Below are positions 50,462 to 63,141 of a stretch of 64,000 nucleotides of DNA, piece by piece; within the stretch, counting starts at the first letter, position 1; the number at the start of each line of letters is the position of its first letter. The stretch spans positions 2,375,001 through 2,439,000 of the forward strand of contig NZ_CP134772.1 in assembly GCF_031882575.1 (NCBI RefSeq), in the 5' to 3' direction. Source of the DNA: Pseudomonas sp. VD-NE ins (GTDB lineage Bacteria > Pseudomonadota > Gammaproteobacteria > Pseudomonadales > Pseudomonadaceae). Position numbers and translations under genes: made by a program. The notes below the pieces were generated by a model, which was given only the letters and a program-made list of their open reading frames with translations, ran no database searches and had not been told where the DNA came from.

Positions 50462-50831
50462 CGGTGGGGAGGACATTGAACGTCTGTCGGATGAAAAAAC
50501 TGTGGGAGCGAGCCTGCTCGCGAAGGCGTATTTCCTGGAACGAAGATGTCGATTGGCCCACCGCATTCGCGAGCAGGCTCGCTCCCACAAGTTTCTTCGG
50601 TGAACACCAGATGTGTGAACGACCGAGAACCCTGTGGGAGCTGGCTTGCCAGCGATGACGGTGGATCAGTCGACATCCTCGGCACAGACAAACCGCCATC
50701 GCTGGCAAGCCAGCTCCCACAAGGTTCTTTGGTGTTTGTGGGGGCAGAGCATCGGGTCGATATCCCCGCATCCGGGCAAACACCCAACGGTGGGCTATAA
50801 CCCTATAGGGACGTATAGAGAAGTCGCCGCC

Positions 50832-52280
50832 ATGAACATGCAGTCGAAATCGCTTCCGGTTGAGGAGGGCAATCTCCGCTTGAGCTCGCGCAAGCAGCCG
50901 TTCAACCTGCTGCGCTGGTTTTCACTCATCAGTATGGCGGTGATCGGCACTGTGGCCGTGGCGCTCGGGGCGGTGTCGACGCGGTTCGTGATTGAAGAAA
51001 GCGTGCAGCGCGATGCCTTGCTCACGGCGCAGTTCATCCAGGCCATCGCTTCGGCCGAAGTGCGCCATGTGTCCATTCCCAACATCCGCACGATGGGCGA
51101 ATTGCTCGACCCGCGTCAGGACAAGGATTTTCCCGATGTCGATCCGCAGGCCCGGGCGGGCGCGCGGGGTGAATTTCTCGACCACATCGAACACCTGCCG
51201 GACGTGATCCTCGCCAACATTTATGCGCCCGACCGCCAGGTAATCTGGTCGACCAACCCGGTTCTGATCGGTACCAGCATTCATGCCGACGAAGACCTCG
51301 ATCGTGCCTTCAACGAAAAGATTCCGGTGTCGGCCAGTTATCACGACGTCGACAAGGCCCGTGAGGAGCAGAAATTCGTCATTCCGCCTGATTACATCTT
51401 CATCGAGAACTACATTCCGCTGTTCGACGCCGAGGGCAAGAATGTCACGGCGATGGTCGAAATCTACAAGGAACCGAAAGACCTGATCACACGCATGGAA
51501 CGCGGCTTGATCCTGATCTGGCTGGCTACCGCACTGGGCGGCGGGCTGATTTATCTGGGCCTGTACTGGATCGTGCGGCGCGCGGCGATTCTGCTCGCCG
51601 CCCAGCAGAAACAACTGATCGCCAACGAAACCTTTGTCGCGTTGGGCGAGATGTCCTCAGCTGTAGCGCACAGTTTGCGCAATCCGCTGGCGACCATCCG
51701 TTCCAGTGCCGAACTGGCGCTGGAATTCGACGCCGGCCCGGCCGAGAAGAACATCAAAGACATCATTGGCCAGGTTGACCGCATGTCGAAATGGGTGCGC
51801 GAGCTGCTGCAATCGCTGCGCCCGCTCAACGATGACCCGGAACCGGTGAACCTGGTGGCCGCGCTGCACGAAAGCCTCGTGGCGTTCGAGCAACAGATCG
51901 CCAAGGCCGGGGTCAGGGTGGTGTTTCATCCGCAAAATACGCCAATGGTCCTCAGTCAGCCGGTGCAACTGACGCAGATCCTCAACAGCCTTTTGGCCAA
52001 TGCCCTGGAAGCGATGGACAAGGGCGGCACGCTGACCGTCAGCCTGGAACCGAGCGAAGACCGTGGTGTGTGCGTGGTGCTCAGCGACACCGGCAAAGGC
52101 ATGAATGAAGAGCAACGCACCATGGCGTTCCGGCCGTTTTTCACCACCAAGTCCGGTGGCCTCGGTGTCGGCCTGGTGCTGGTCAAACGCATCATGGAAC
52201 GCTTCGGCGGCGGCGTGACCCTCGACAGCCGCGAAGGCGAGGGCACCACCGTTCGTCTGGCCTTCCAACTCGTCCCCTGA
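50832..52280 (+). CDS. mnxS1: Sensor histidine kinase, MnxS1-like
   Basis: 482 aa. Two transmembrane helices (~31-52 and ~225-247) enclose a ~170-residue periplasmic sensor with paired motifs (LLTAQFIQAI, RTMGELLDPRQDKDFPDVDP, VIWSTNPVLIG). The cytoplasmic part has HisKA with His280 in HSLRNPLATIRSSAE and an ATP-binding domain with NSLLANALEAM, SDTGKGM and GGLGVGLVLVKRIMERFGG. It should phosphorylate the NtrC-type regulator at 58124. ATG at 50832 chosen as the first that fits the family. Closely paralogous to the kinase at 56662. The symbol rests on similarity of arrangement to P. putida. Confidence 0.85.
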   Translation: MNMQSKSLPVEEGNLRLSSRKQPFNLLRWFSLISMAVIGTVAVALGAVSTRFVIEESVQRDALLTAQFIQAIASAEVRHVSIPNIRTMGELLDPRQDKDFPDVDPQARAGARGEFLDHIEHLPDVILANIYAPDRQVIWSTNPVLIGTSIHADEDLDRAFNEKIPVSASYHDVDKAREEQKFVIPPDYIFIENYIPLFDAEGKNVTAMVEIYKEPKDLITRMERGLILIWLATALGGGLIYLGLYWIVRRAAILLAAQQKQLIANETFVALGEMSSAVAHSLRNPLATIRSSAELALEFDAGPAEKNIKDIIGQVDRMSKWVRELLQSLRPLNDDPEPVNLVAALHESLVAFEQQIAKAGVRVVFHPQNTPMVLSQPVQLTQILNSLLANALEAMDKGGTLTVSLEPSEDRGVCVVLSDTGKGMNEEQRTMAFRPFFTTKSGGLGVGLVLVKRIMERFGGGVTLDSREGEGTTVRLAFQLVP

Positions 52281-52350
52281 TTCACACATTCCCCCTGTAG
52301 GAGCTGCCGAAGGCTGCGATCTTTTGATCTTGATCTTAGAAACCAAGATT

Positions 52351-52454
52351 GATCGTTCCCACGCTCTGCGTGGGAATGCCTCAAGGGACGCTCCGCGTTC
52401 CAATGGGCGCAGAGCGTCCCGGGCTGCATTCCCACGCAGAGCGTGGGAACGATC
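52351..52454. repeat. Pseudomonas intergenic dyad repeat
   Basis: Starts GATCGTTCCCACGCTCTGCG and ends with the complement, with an inner dyad GGGACGCTC..GAGCGTCCC. A short half-element of the aggagctgccgaaggctg type precedes it at 52298-52330. Follows the mnxS1 stop. Confidence 0.85.
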
Positions 52455-52518
52455 AACGCGGCCCGAGCCTTCGTCAGTTGGTACGCAAGTTTATAAACGC
52501 CGCAAAAATTTATGAACT

Positions 52519-52570
52519 TCCCCCATCAGTGGGTGTCAAGCCCCGGTCACCGGGGAGTGGGGAAACCCAC
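52519..52570. promoter_or_regulatory. Palindrome cluster upstream of mcoA
   Basis: TTCCCCCATCAGTGGGT (52518-52534), CCCCGGTCACCGGGG (52541-52555) and GTGGGGAAACCCAC (52557-52570). They lie 40-90 bp before the sigma54 element and repeat the CCCC/GGGG pattern seen before mnxG and the secretion operon. Confidence 0.55.
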
Positions 52571-52608
52571 AGCATCCTCAAGTCCCTGTAACAACTGGAA
52601 ATAATTTC

Positions 52609-52625
52609 TTGGCGCACTAGTTGCA
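52609..52625 (+). promoter_or_regulatory. Sigma54 promoter of mcoA
   Basis: TTGGCGCACTAGTTGCA: GG-N10-GC spacing exact, TTGGC and TTGCA perfect; only A to G in the -24 part. Predicted start near 52635, so translation starts upstream of this point can be ruled out. Confidence 0.82.
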
Positions 52626-52662
52626 AAACACCATCACCCCTTCCTTGATGAGGCGGCTGGTG

Positions 52663-55466
<2,804 letters not shown>

Positions 55467-55470
<4 letters not shown>

Positions 55471-56567
55471 ACCGCCGGCACGGCGATCGCCCCGTGCATA
55501 CCTCGCGCTCCCGGGCGCTGGGCATGCACCTGGTGCTGATGCTGGTGGCCTGTGTGCTCGGCAGCCGCGTGCTGCTGGCGCACCAGTCCAGCGTCGGCGA
55601 ACCGCCTGCGGCCAGTGAATCCGCCACCCCGTGGGGTGGCGACTATTTCCCCAACACCTTGCTGACCGATCAGGACGGTCGGCAGGTGCATTTCTTCGAT
55701 GACCTGATCAAAGACAAAGTGGTGGTGATCAACTTCATCTTCACCTCGTGCAGCGATTCCTGCCCCTTGGAAACCGCGCGCCTTCGCCAGGTGCAGAAAC
55801 TGCTCGGTGATCGGGTCGGCCAGGACATCTTTTTCTACTCGATCAGCATCGACCCGATCAGCGACACCCCCGAAGTGCTCAAGGCCTATTCGCAGCGCTT
55901 CAAGGTCGGTCCCGGCTGGAAGTTTCTCACCGGCGAATTCGAAGACGTCACCGACCTGCGCAAGAAACTCGGGTTGTTCATCGAAGGCGTCGACAACGGT
56001 CGCAGCAAGGATCACAACCTCAGCCTGATCGTCGGCAACCAGACCACCGGGCGCTGGATGAAAGCCTCGCCGTTCGAAAACCCGTGGATCCTCGCCGATC
56101 AACTGGCCAACACCTTGCAGAACTGGAAGCAGCCGAGCATCGAAGAAAGCTACGCCAACGCCCCGGACATTCGCCCGCCGAGCAATGGCGAAGAACTGTT
56201 CCGCACCCGCTGCGCCTCGTGCCATAGCCTCGGCCCAATGGATGGGCAGGGCCTCGGCATGCGCAGCATCGGCCCCGATCTGATTGGCGTAACGCGTAAT
56301 CGAGATCCGAAATGGCTGAACCGCTGGATTCGCGAACCGGATCGCCTGCTCGCGGAAAAAGACCCGATTGCCCTGCAACTGTACGAACAGTTCGAGCGAA
56401 TCCCGATGCCCAATCTGCGCCTCGACGAGCAATCCGCGCAGTCGATCATCGATTTCCTCCGTGATGAAACCGAGCGTCAGCAACCGTCTACCCCGGCCGT
56501 CGCCGACGGCGCTTTGACGCCAGTAAAACCGGGCGATCCAGCCGCGACGGTGAGTCAGATGCGGTAG
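55467..56567 (+). CDS. Sco1-type domain fused to cytochrome c
   Basis: 366 aa. N-terminal signal/anchor (GMHLVLMLVACVLGSRVLLA). Sco domain to ~225 with TSCSDSCPLE (CxxxC) and SKDHNLSLIVGN for the conserved His. Then a class I cytochrome c (FRTRCASCHSLGP haem site at ~250, Met in IPMPNLRL for the distal ligand). Joins copper handling and electron transfer in one polypeptide. Coupled to mcoA by a 4-bp overlap, so it is probably a dedicated partner for that oxidase. The third Sco protein of the window. Confidence 0.92.
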
Positions 56568-58123
56568 CGGCGAAATAGCATCATTGAACCGTGTGTCGTG
56601 GTCAGAGCCACCTACACTGATGGCTGTAACTGGCCCGATACAAAAACTCCAGGGCACTCCCATGCAGCGACTGGAAGCACAAAAAACATCTGCGCCGGAC
56701 ACGCCGGCGGCAATGGGCAAGAGTTGGCGCGAACAGTTCAATCTGCTGCGCTGGTTCTCGCTCGCGAGCTTTTTCATCATTGCCGCCGTGGCAGTAGGCC
56801 TCGGTTATATCTCCACGCGTTTCGTCGTCACCGAAAGCGTTGAGCGCGATGCGTTGCTGACCGCGCAATTTGTTCAGGCCATCGGCGCGGCGGAAATACG
56901 CCACGCCGGTATCACCACGGCGCGGACCATGGGTGAAATGCTCGACCCGCGCCAGGACAACAACTTTCCCGACGTCGATCCGGGCGCCCATGCGGCGGCC
57001 CGCGCCGAGTTTCTCGACCACGTTGAGCACCTGCCGGACGTTCTCCTGGCCACGGTGTATGCGCTGGATCGCACGGTGATCTGGTCGACCAATCCGGAAC
57101 TGATCGGGGTCAAATTCGAGGATGACGACGAGCTCGACGAGTCGTTCGAGATGAAAGTCGCGGTGTCCTCCAGTTACCACAAGATCGACGATGAGAAACC
57201 CGAGCAGCAGTTGCTGCGCGAACCGAAATACCTGTTCATCGAGAACTACATCCCGATGTTCAACGCCGATAAAAGCAAAGTCATCGCCATGGTCGAGATC
57301 TACAAGGAGCCGGCGGATCTGGTTGACCGCATCGACCGTGGGTTCGCCTCGATCTGGGCGGCGACGTGTTTCGGTGGCGCGGCGATCTTCCTCGCCTTGT
57401 TCTGGATCGTCCGCCGCGCGGCGAAACTGCTGCAGAGCCAGCAGCAACAATTGATCAGCAACGAAACCTTTGTCGCCCTTGGCGAGATGTCGTCGGCGGT
57501 GGCGCACAGTCTGCGCAATCCATTGGCAACCATTCGCTCCAGCGCCGAACTGGCCCAGGAAATCGCCAGCCCCGGCGCGCAGCGCAACATTGGCGACATC
57601 ATCAGCCAGGTCGATCGCATGTCGCGCTGGGTGCGCGAATTGCTGGTGTCGCTACGGCCGATGAATGACGACGGCGAGGCGGTGGATCTGGTCATGGCGG
57701 TCGAAGACACCTTTGGCGCCTTCGAAGCATTGATCAAACGCTGCAATGTCGAAGTGCGATTCAGTCCGCAGAATTGCGCGCCGGTCGTCAGTCAAAAGGT
57801 GCTACTCACGCAAATCCTCAATAGCCTGTTTGCCAACGCCCTCGAAGCCATGCCCAAGGGCGGTGTGCTCAGCGTCGAATTCGAATCGCCGCAACCTGAC
57901 CGCGTGCGCCTGACCGTAAGTGACACCGGCAAGGGCATGAGCGCGCAGCAGCAACTGTTGGTGTTCAAACCGTTTTTCACCACCAAACAGGGCGGCCTCG
58001 GGGTTGGTCTGGCGTTGGTCAAAAGAATCATGGAGCGTTTTGAAGGTTCGGTCGTGCTGACCAGCCGCGAGCAGGAAGGAACCCGCGTCAGTCTCAACTT
58101 CAAAGTGGCATCGGGAGGGGAAT

Positions 58124-59554
<1,431 letters not shown>

Positions 59555-59587
59555 AAATGCAGATGTCCAAGTCGATACCCCCCCCCC

Positions 59588-59676
59588 TGTGGGAGCGAGC
59601 TTGCTCGCGAAAGCGGTGGATCAGTCACTTTGATGTTGGCTGAAACACCGCATTCGCGAGCAAGCTCGCTCCCACA
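59588..59676. repeat. REP inverted pair
   Basis: TGTGGGAGCGAGCTTGCTCG and its complement around a ~45-bp spacer, following a run of ten C's, between the mnxR stop and the convergent small gene. Confidence 0.85.
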
Positions 59677-59714
59677 GGGTTTTGTGGTGTCTGGTTAATA
59701 CTTGGTCGTCAGAA

Positions 59715-60062
59715 TCAATGCTGCTGCCGACTCAAACACTCCAGCAAACAACCCGGATCCAGCACCTCGTCATTCACATAAATCCCGCGCTCGGCATCGT
59801 ACGTGCGGATAAACACCCGCACCGTCGCATCCGCCACGGTCGGCAGTTGCGAATCGTAGAACTCATGGTCACCCGGGATCACCACAAAATCCTGTGGCGC
59901 CGTATCGTCGTAAGGTTTGGGCGGCGTGGAACTCAGTGAATACGGGGCAGGGTGGGCGAAGGGCTGGTTGGGCCCGTAATAATTGAAATTGCTGTCCAGC
60001 GCTTGCGCCTGTGTGGCAGCAAGTAGACAACCAGTCAACAACAGCCGAGCGAACATATGCAT
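59715..60062 (-). CDS. Small exported protein of unknown function
   Basis: 115 aa. Signal peptide MHMFARLLLTGCLLAATQAQA, then an aromatic/Pro-rich start (NFNYYGPNQPFAHPAPY) and DATVRVFIRTYDAERGIYVNDEVLDPG with one Cys pair near the end (GCLLEC). No family recognised. ATG at 60062; an earlier frame start at 60092 lacks a signal peptide. Convergent with mnxR, so a functional link to the island is possible but not shown. Confidence 0.7.
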   Translation of the reverse strand: MHMFARLLLTGCLLAATQAQALDSNFNYYGPNQPFAHPAPYSLSSTPPKPYDDTAPQDFVVIPGDHEFYDSQLPTVADATVRVFIRTYDAERGIYVNDEVLDPGCLLECLSRQQH

Positions 60063-60118
60063 GGCGGCACCTGCGAGTGCGGTTTTCCCCAAGGCTATTA
60101 ACTATAGCTGCCCGACAT

Positions 60119-60298
60119 TCAAACAACCGGGTGATTGATCACATGCTCCGGTTGTGCGCAGGCCTTGAGCACATAGCCGATTGCGCGAAGAAACTCTTCG
60201 TTATCCCCATTTGCAAGAACCTGAGACATGTATTCGTTGATGGCTTCGTCACTGTCCAGCAGTGCTATCACGTCGAAATTCGTCAAAGTCTGGCTCAT
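60119..60298 (-). CDS. Short HigA-like antitoxin N-terminal domain protein, probably truncated
   Basis: 59 aa. MSQTLTNFDVIALLDSDEA with INEYMSQVLANGDNEEFLRA corresponds to the N-terminal part of the 'addiction module antidote' family (FDV-x-x-L-D-S-x-E-A-I-x-E-Y), but the helix-turn-helix that normally follows is absent and the frame stops after NHPVV. AAGGAGG lies seven bases before the ATG, so it is probably translated. No toxin gene adjoins. It may be a relic or a small independent regulator. Confidence 0.7.
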   Translation of the reverse strand: MSQTLTNFDVIALLDSDEAINEYMSQVLANGDNEEFLRAIGYVLKACAQPEHVINHPVV

Positions 60299-60531
60299 GG
60301 TTAAGCCTCCTTAGCCATTTTTGTGCGCGTCGGATGACTGCGCTTTGTGAGGGTATCCACGTGAGCAGAGTTGAATAGTCAGCCGTGTCCTTTATCTGTT
60401 TTGATAATTCGCCGACATTTGTAGGCAAGAACATCCTGGTATGTAGGAGCTTACAAGTTTGCAACAACCGCAATTGACGGGCTGATCTAGACTCGGATCC
60501 GCTCAATCACGAGCATCGTCCGGAGTGCGCC

Positions 60532-61329
60532 ATGGAAGTGCCCAACAATAAAACCGCCATCGAGAGCAATCGACAGGCGTGGAACGATTCCGCCCGCCAT
60601 CATCAGGATTCGCTTGACTGGCAGGCTTTACTCGGCGAGGTCGCGCAGACGGATTTCTCTTGCCTTGACGAGACCCTGAGCGGGTTGCTGGAGGTTGACG
60701 GTAAAGAGGTGATTCAACTGGGCTGCAATAATGGCCGTGAGAGTCTTTCACTGTTTGCGCTCGGTGCCAGAAGCGTGGTCGGTGTCGATCAATCGGCAGC
60801 GTTTCTTGAACAGGCCCGCGAGCTGAACAAGCGTTCACCGCACAACGCCGAGTTCATCGAAAGCGATATCCATCATTTGCCAGCGTCCTTGCACAATCGC
60901 TTCGATGTGGCGCTGATCACCATCGGTGTTCTCAACTGGATGCCGGACATCGGCGAGTTCTTTCGCCATGTCGCCTCGACCCTGAAACCGGGTGGCAAAC
61001 TGGTGATCTACGAAACCCATCCGTTCCTGGAAATGGTCGACCCGGATGCGGAAGATCCTTATCGCCTCGCCAGTTCCTACTTCCGCGCCGAGCCGTTTGT
61101 GCAGGAAGAGCCGATCGTCTATGTCGGCAAGGTTGAGCAGCAGTCGGCAAAGTCGTATTGGTTCGTGCATAACCTTGGCGCCATCTTCAGCGCTGCGATT
61201 GCGGCGGGACTGAATATTGCGCATTTCAAGGAATATGCGCATTCGAATCGGGAAGAGGTGTATGACCGGTATTTGAATCAGGAAGCGCAGATGCCGATGT
61301 GTTTTACCCTTGTCGCCATCAAGACCTGA
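60532..61329 (+). CDS. SAM-dependent methyltransferase
   Basis: 265 aa. Class I fold: motif I VIQLGCNNGRESLSLFALGA (Gly-rich loop ~65-70), VVGVDQSAAFLEQAREL, VALITIGVLNWMPD and KPGGKLVIYETHPFL. Cytoplasmic, substrate unknown. CGGAG precedes the ATG at 60532. Single gene followed by a REP pair; no link to the island is evident. Confidence 0.9.
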   Translation: MEVPNNKTAIESNRQAWNDSARHHQDSLDWQALLGEVAQTDFSCLDETLSGLLEVDGKEVIQLGCNNGRESLSLFALGARSVVGVDQSAAFLEQARELNKRSPHNAEFIESDIHHLPASLHNRFDVALITIGVLNWMPDIGEFFRHVASTLKPGGKLVIYETHPFLEMVDPDAEDPYRLASSYFRAEPFVQEEPIVYVGKVEQQSAKSYWFVHNLGAIFSAAIAAGLNIAHFKEYAHSNREEVYDRYLNQEAQMPMCFTLVAIKT

Positions 61330-61384
61330 ATGCTTCAGTGAGTCGACTGCTCCCACATTGGCTCTGCGTCATACACAAACCCCT

Positions 61385-61455
61385 GTAGGAGCTGCCGAAG
61401 GCCGCGATCTTTTGACTTTGAAGATCAAAAGATCGCAGCCTTCGGCAGCTCCTAC
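61385..61455. repeat. REP-type inverted pair
   Basis: GTAGGAGCTGCCGAAGG and its complement around tttgactttgaagatcaaaa, after the methyltransferase gene. It can form a long hairpin and may end the transcript. Confidence 0.85.
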
Positions 61456-61542
61456 AATGGTATTCGGCGCGCAGCAGATCCCCTGTGGGCGAGCTTGCTC
61501 GCGAAGGCGGCCTCATGACCGCCACCACCTTTCAGAGTTGAA

Positions 61543-62235
61543 TCAAGCCTGCGCCGCCGCACTCACCACCGGCCGACCTGGTTTGCGCAGCGGTTCCAGC
61601 CGCGAACCCTCATACCGCGTTTCGCGGAAAAACTTCCACCGACCGAACAGGCAATACACGTGCATCACACGACCCTGTTCGTGGTAGCCCATGCGGATAT
61701 GCAGCTTCAGCGCCGGAATATTGTGCGTCTCGCAAACATCCACCACCTTGTCGCAACCCTGCGCCGCCATCGCCTCCCACAGCGCCACCTGCACGTCCAC
61801 CGACAGGCTGCTGCCGAAATACGCACGGGTCATCTCGCCGCCGAATTCAAAGAACTCGCCGGGCTTCACCGGGAAGGTGCAGCCGTAATAGTGACGGTCG
61901 TGATAATCACGAATGCTGCCCCAGATAAACGCGACGGCATGGCCGTCGGCATCAAGGTACATGTGCCCGGTGTGACCCTCAGTGGCCAGCTCGGCCATGG
62001 TCTCGACGCGGTCACCGAAATGCTTGCTGAACGCGATGGCATTCTCCGGGGTGATATCGACTTTGCGCAGGCCCTCGTAAGGGCGCAGTTTGTGCGGTGG
62101 CACCGGGCTGACCAGGTCACGCTCCATCCACAACAGCTCCCAATGGAAGAACACGTAGCGTTTCCACAACGTGCCGAAGGTGCGGCCGAGGCCTTTTTGC
62201 CGGATGCGTTCTTGTAGTTTTTCGATGATGCTCAT
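61543..62235 (-). CDS. GNAT-family acetyltransferase-like protein
   Basis: 230 aa. The N-terminal helix (IIEKLQERIRQKGLGRTFGTLWKRYVFF), central TPGHMYLDADGHAVAFIWGS-like strand (GHTGHMYLDADGHAVAFIWG) and C-terminal DVCETHNIPALKLHIRMGYHEQGRV fit a GNAT fold with the usual N-x-P-A-x-x-L-Y/H-x-x-x-GY ending. ATG at 62235 chosen (GGAGGGCAGC upstream). Faces left with the deacetylase and the FemAB/CelD-like gene, suggesting a glycan- or lipid-modifying group. Confidence 0.82.
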   Translation of the reverse strand: MSIIEKLQERIRQKGLGRTFGTLWKRYVFFHWELLWMERDLVSPVPPHKLRPYEGLRKVDITPENAIAFSKHFGDRVETMAELATEGHTGHMYLDADGHAVAFIWGSIRDYHDRHYYGCTFPVKPGEFFEFGGEMTRAYFGSSLSVDVQVALWEAMAAQGCDKVVDVCETHNIPALKLHIRMGYHEQGRVMHVYCLFGRWKFFRETRYEGSRLEPLRKPGRPVVSAAAQA

Positions 62236-62349
62236 GCTGCCCTCCGTGGCCGAAGCCCGGGTGTTGTGGATGGTGCTTTGGTGGGTATAGATCACCCGTG
62301 CAAATTCATTTCAAAGTGCCATCTTCGAAAGTATTGCAAGGTATGTAAC

Positions 62350-63141
62350 TCAGTCGAGTGCTGTCGCACCGCGTAGAAAATCCTTGTTCAGATCGGTGTA
62401 GGAAACCCGTGGAATACCCGCCAGCCGCAGCTCTAACACGCGGTTCAGGGATTGCTCGGGGTTGAGATAGGCGTCACCAAAATCGGCGCCGAGTTGTGTC
62501 GGGTGGGCGACGATTTCCAGCACGCCGTCGGTCGGCGCGCTGCCGTTGTGCAGATCGATTGGCGTGCACACGTAGTCGGCGGTGACACCGGCCAGATTCT
62601 GCAAACGCCAATTGAGCAACCCCTTGAACACGCGCTTGGGCAGATTGAGGTTCTGCCCCAGGTTGCGCGCCAGTCGTACCGGCACCCCTTGATGCGCGGC
62701 AAACCGCGCGACAATCTCGCCGATCGGCCAGATGTTGTGCACGTGCTGATGCGAATCGATATGGCTGGGACGCATGCCGTGATCGACGCAACGCTGCCAC
62801 TGCGCCTGCAATTCTTCGCGTACCGCCTCGCGATCCTCGCGGCCCAGCCAGAAACTGTGGCGCGGCAGGCTGAGGTCAAACACGCCGAAGTCATCGCAAA
62901 AGGTGCGACGCGCCAGAATCCCCTGGCTCAGTGGTCGTCCGTAAGTCAGGTTGAAGTGCAGTCCGACCCGACCTTGCAACGTCGGATGCCGCGCCATGGC
63001 ACACGCCGCTTCGAACGCCGGCATGTTGGCCATCGCGGTGGCAGAACTGATGACCCCAGCCTGAAACGCGGCGAAGATCACCGAGTTTTCGTTCGGACTG
63101 AGGCCGAAATCGTCAGCGTTGACTATGACTTGGCGAGGCAT
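62350..63141 (-). CDS. ChbG/HpnK (YdjC)-family carbohydrate deacetylase
   Basis: 263 aa. VIVNADDFGLSPNEN at the start provides the metal Asp pair, HFNLTYGRPL and IDSHQHVH the histidines; the ending is SYTDLNKDFL. These enzymes remove N-acetyl groups from diacetylchitobiose or hopanoid-linked GlcNAc. Overlaps the upstream acetyltransferase gene by 29 bp, so it is in an operon. A role in surface glycan tailoring is inferred. Confidence 0.93.
   Translation of the reverse strand: MPRQVIVNADDFGLSPNENSVIFAAFQAGVISSATAMANMPAFEAACAMARHPTLQGRVGLHFNLTYGRPLSQGILARRTFCDDFGVFDLSLPRHSFWLGREDREAVREELQAQWQRCVDHGMRPSHIDSHQHVHNIWPIGEIVARFAAHQGVPVRLARNLGQNLNLPKRVFKGLLNWRLQNLAGVTADYVCTPIDLHNGSAPTDGVLEIVAHPTQLGADFGDAYLNPEQSLNRVLELRLAGIPRVSYTDLNKDFLRGATALD

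Larger units (their letters stand above)
50281..50831. repeat. Shared control region of the curlin operon and mnxS1, with two REP pairs
   Basis: No gene is seen. It contains a weak leftward sigma54-like element (50341-50357), a CCCC-N6-GGGG palindrome (50447-50460), REP pairs at 50501-50589 and 50633-50721, and a partial palindrome CCCCGCATCCGGGC (50764-50777) before mnxS1. CCCTATAGGG near 50803 is a further short palindrome in the presumed mnxS1 promoter. Confidence 0.7.

Noticed and set aside
60249..60506. An 85-codon leftward frame overlapping the antitoxin-like gene, considered as its missing toxin
   Set aside because: No HigB/RelE features and no ribosome site; it overlaps the better-supported 60119-60298 gene.
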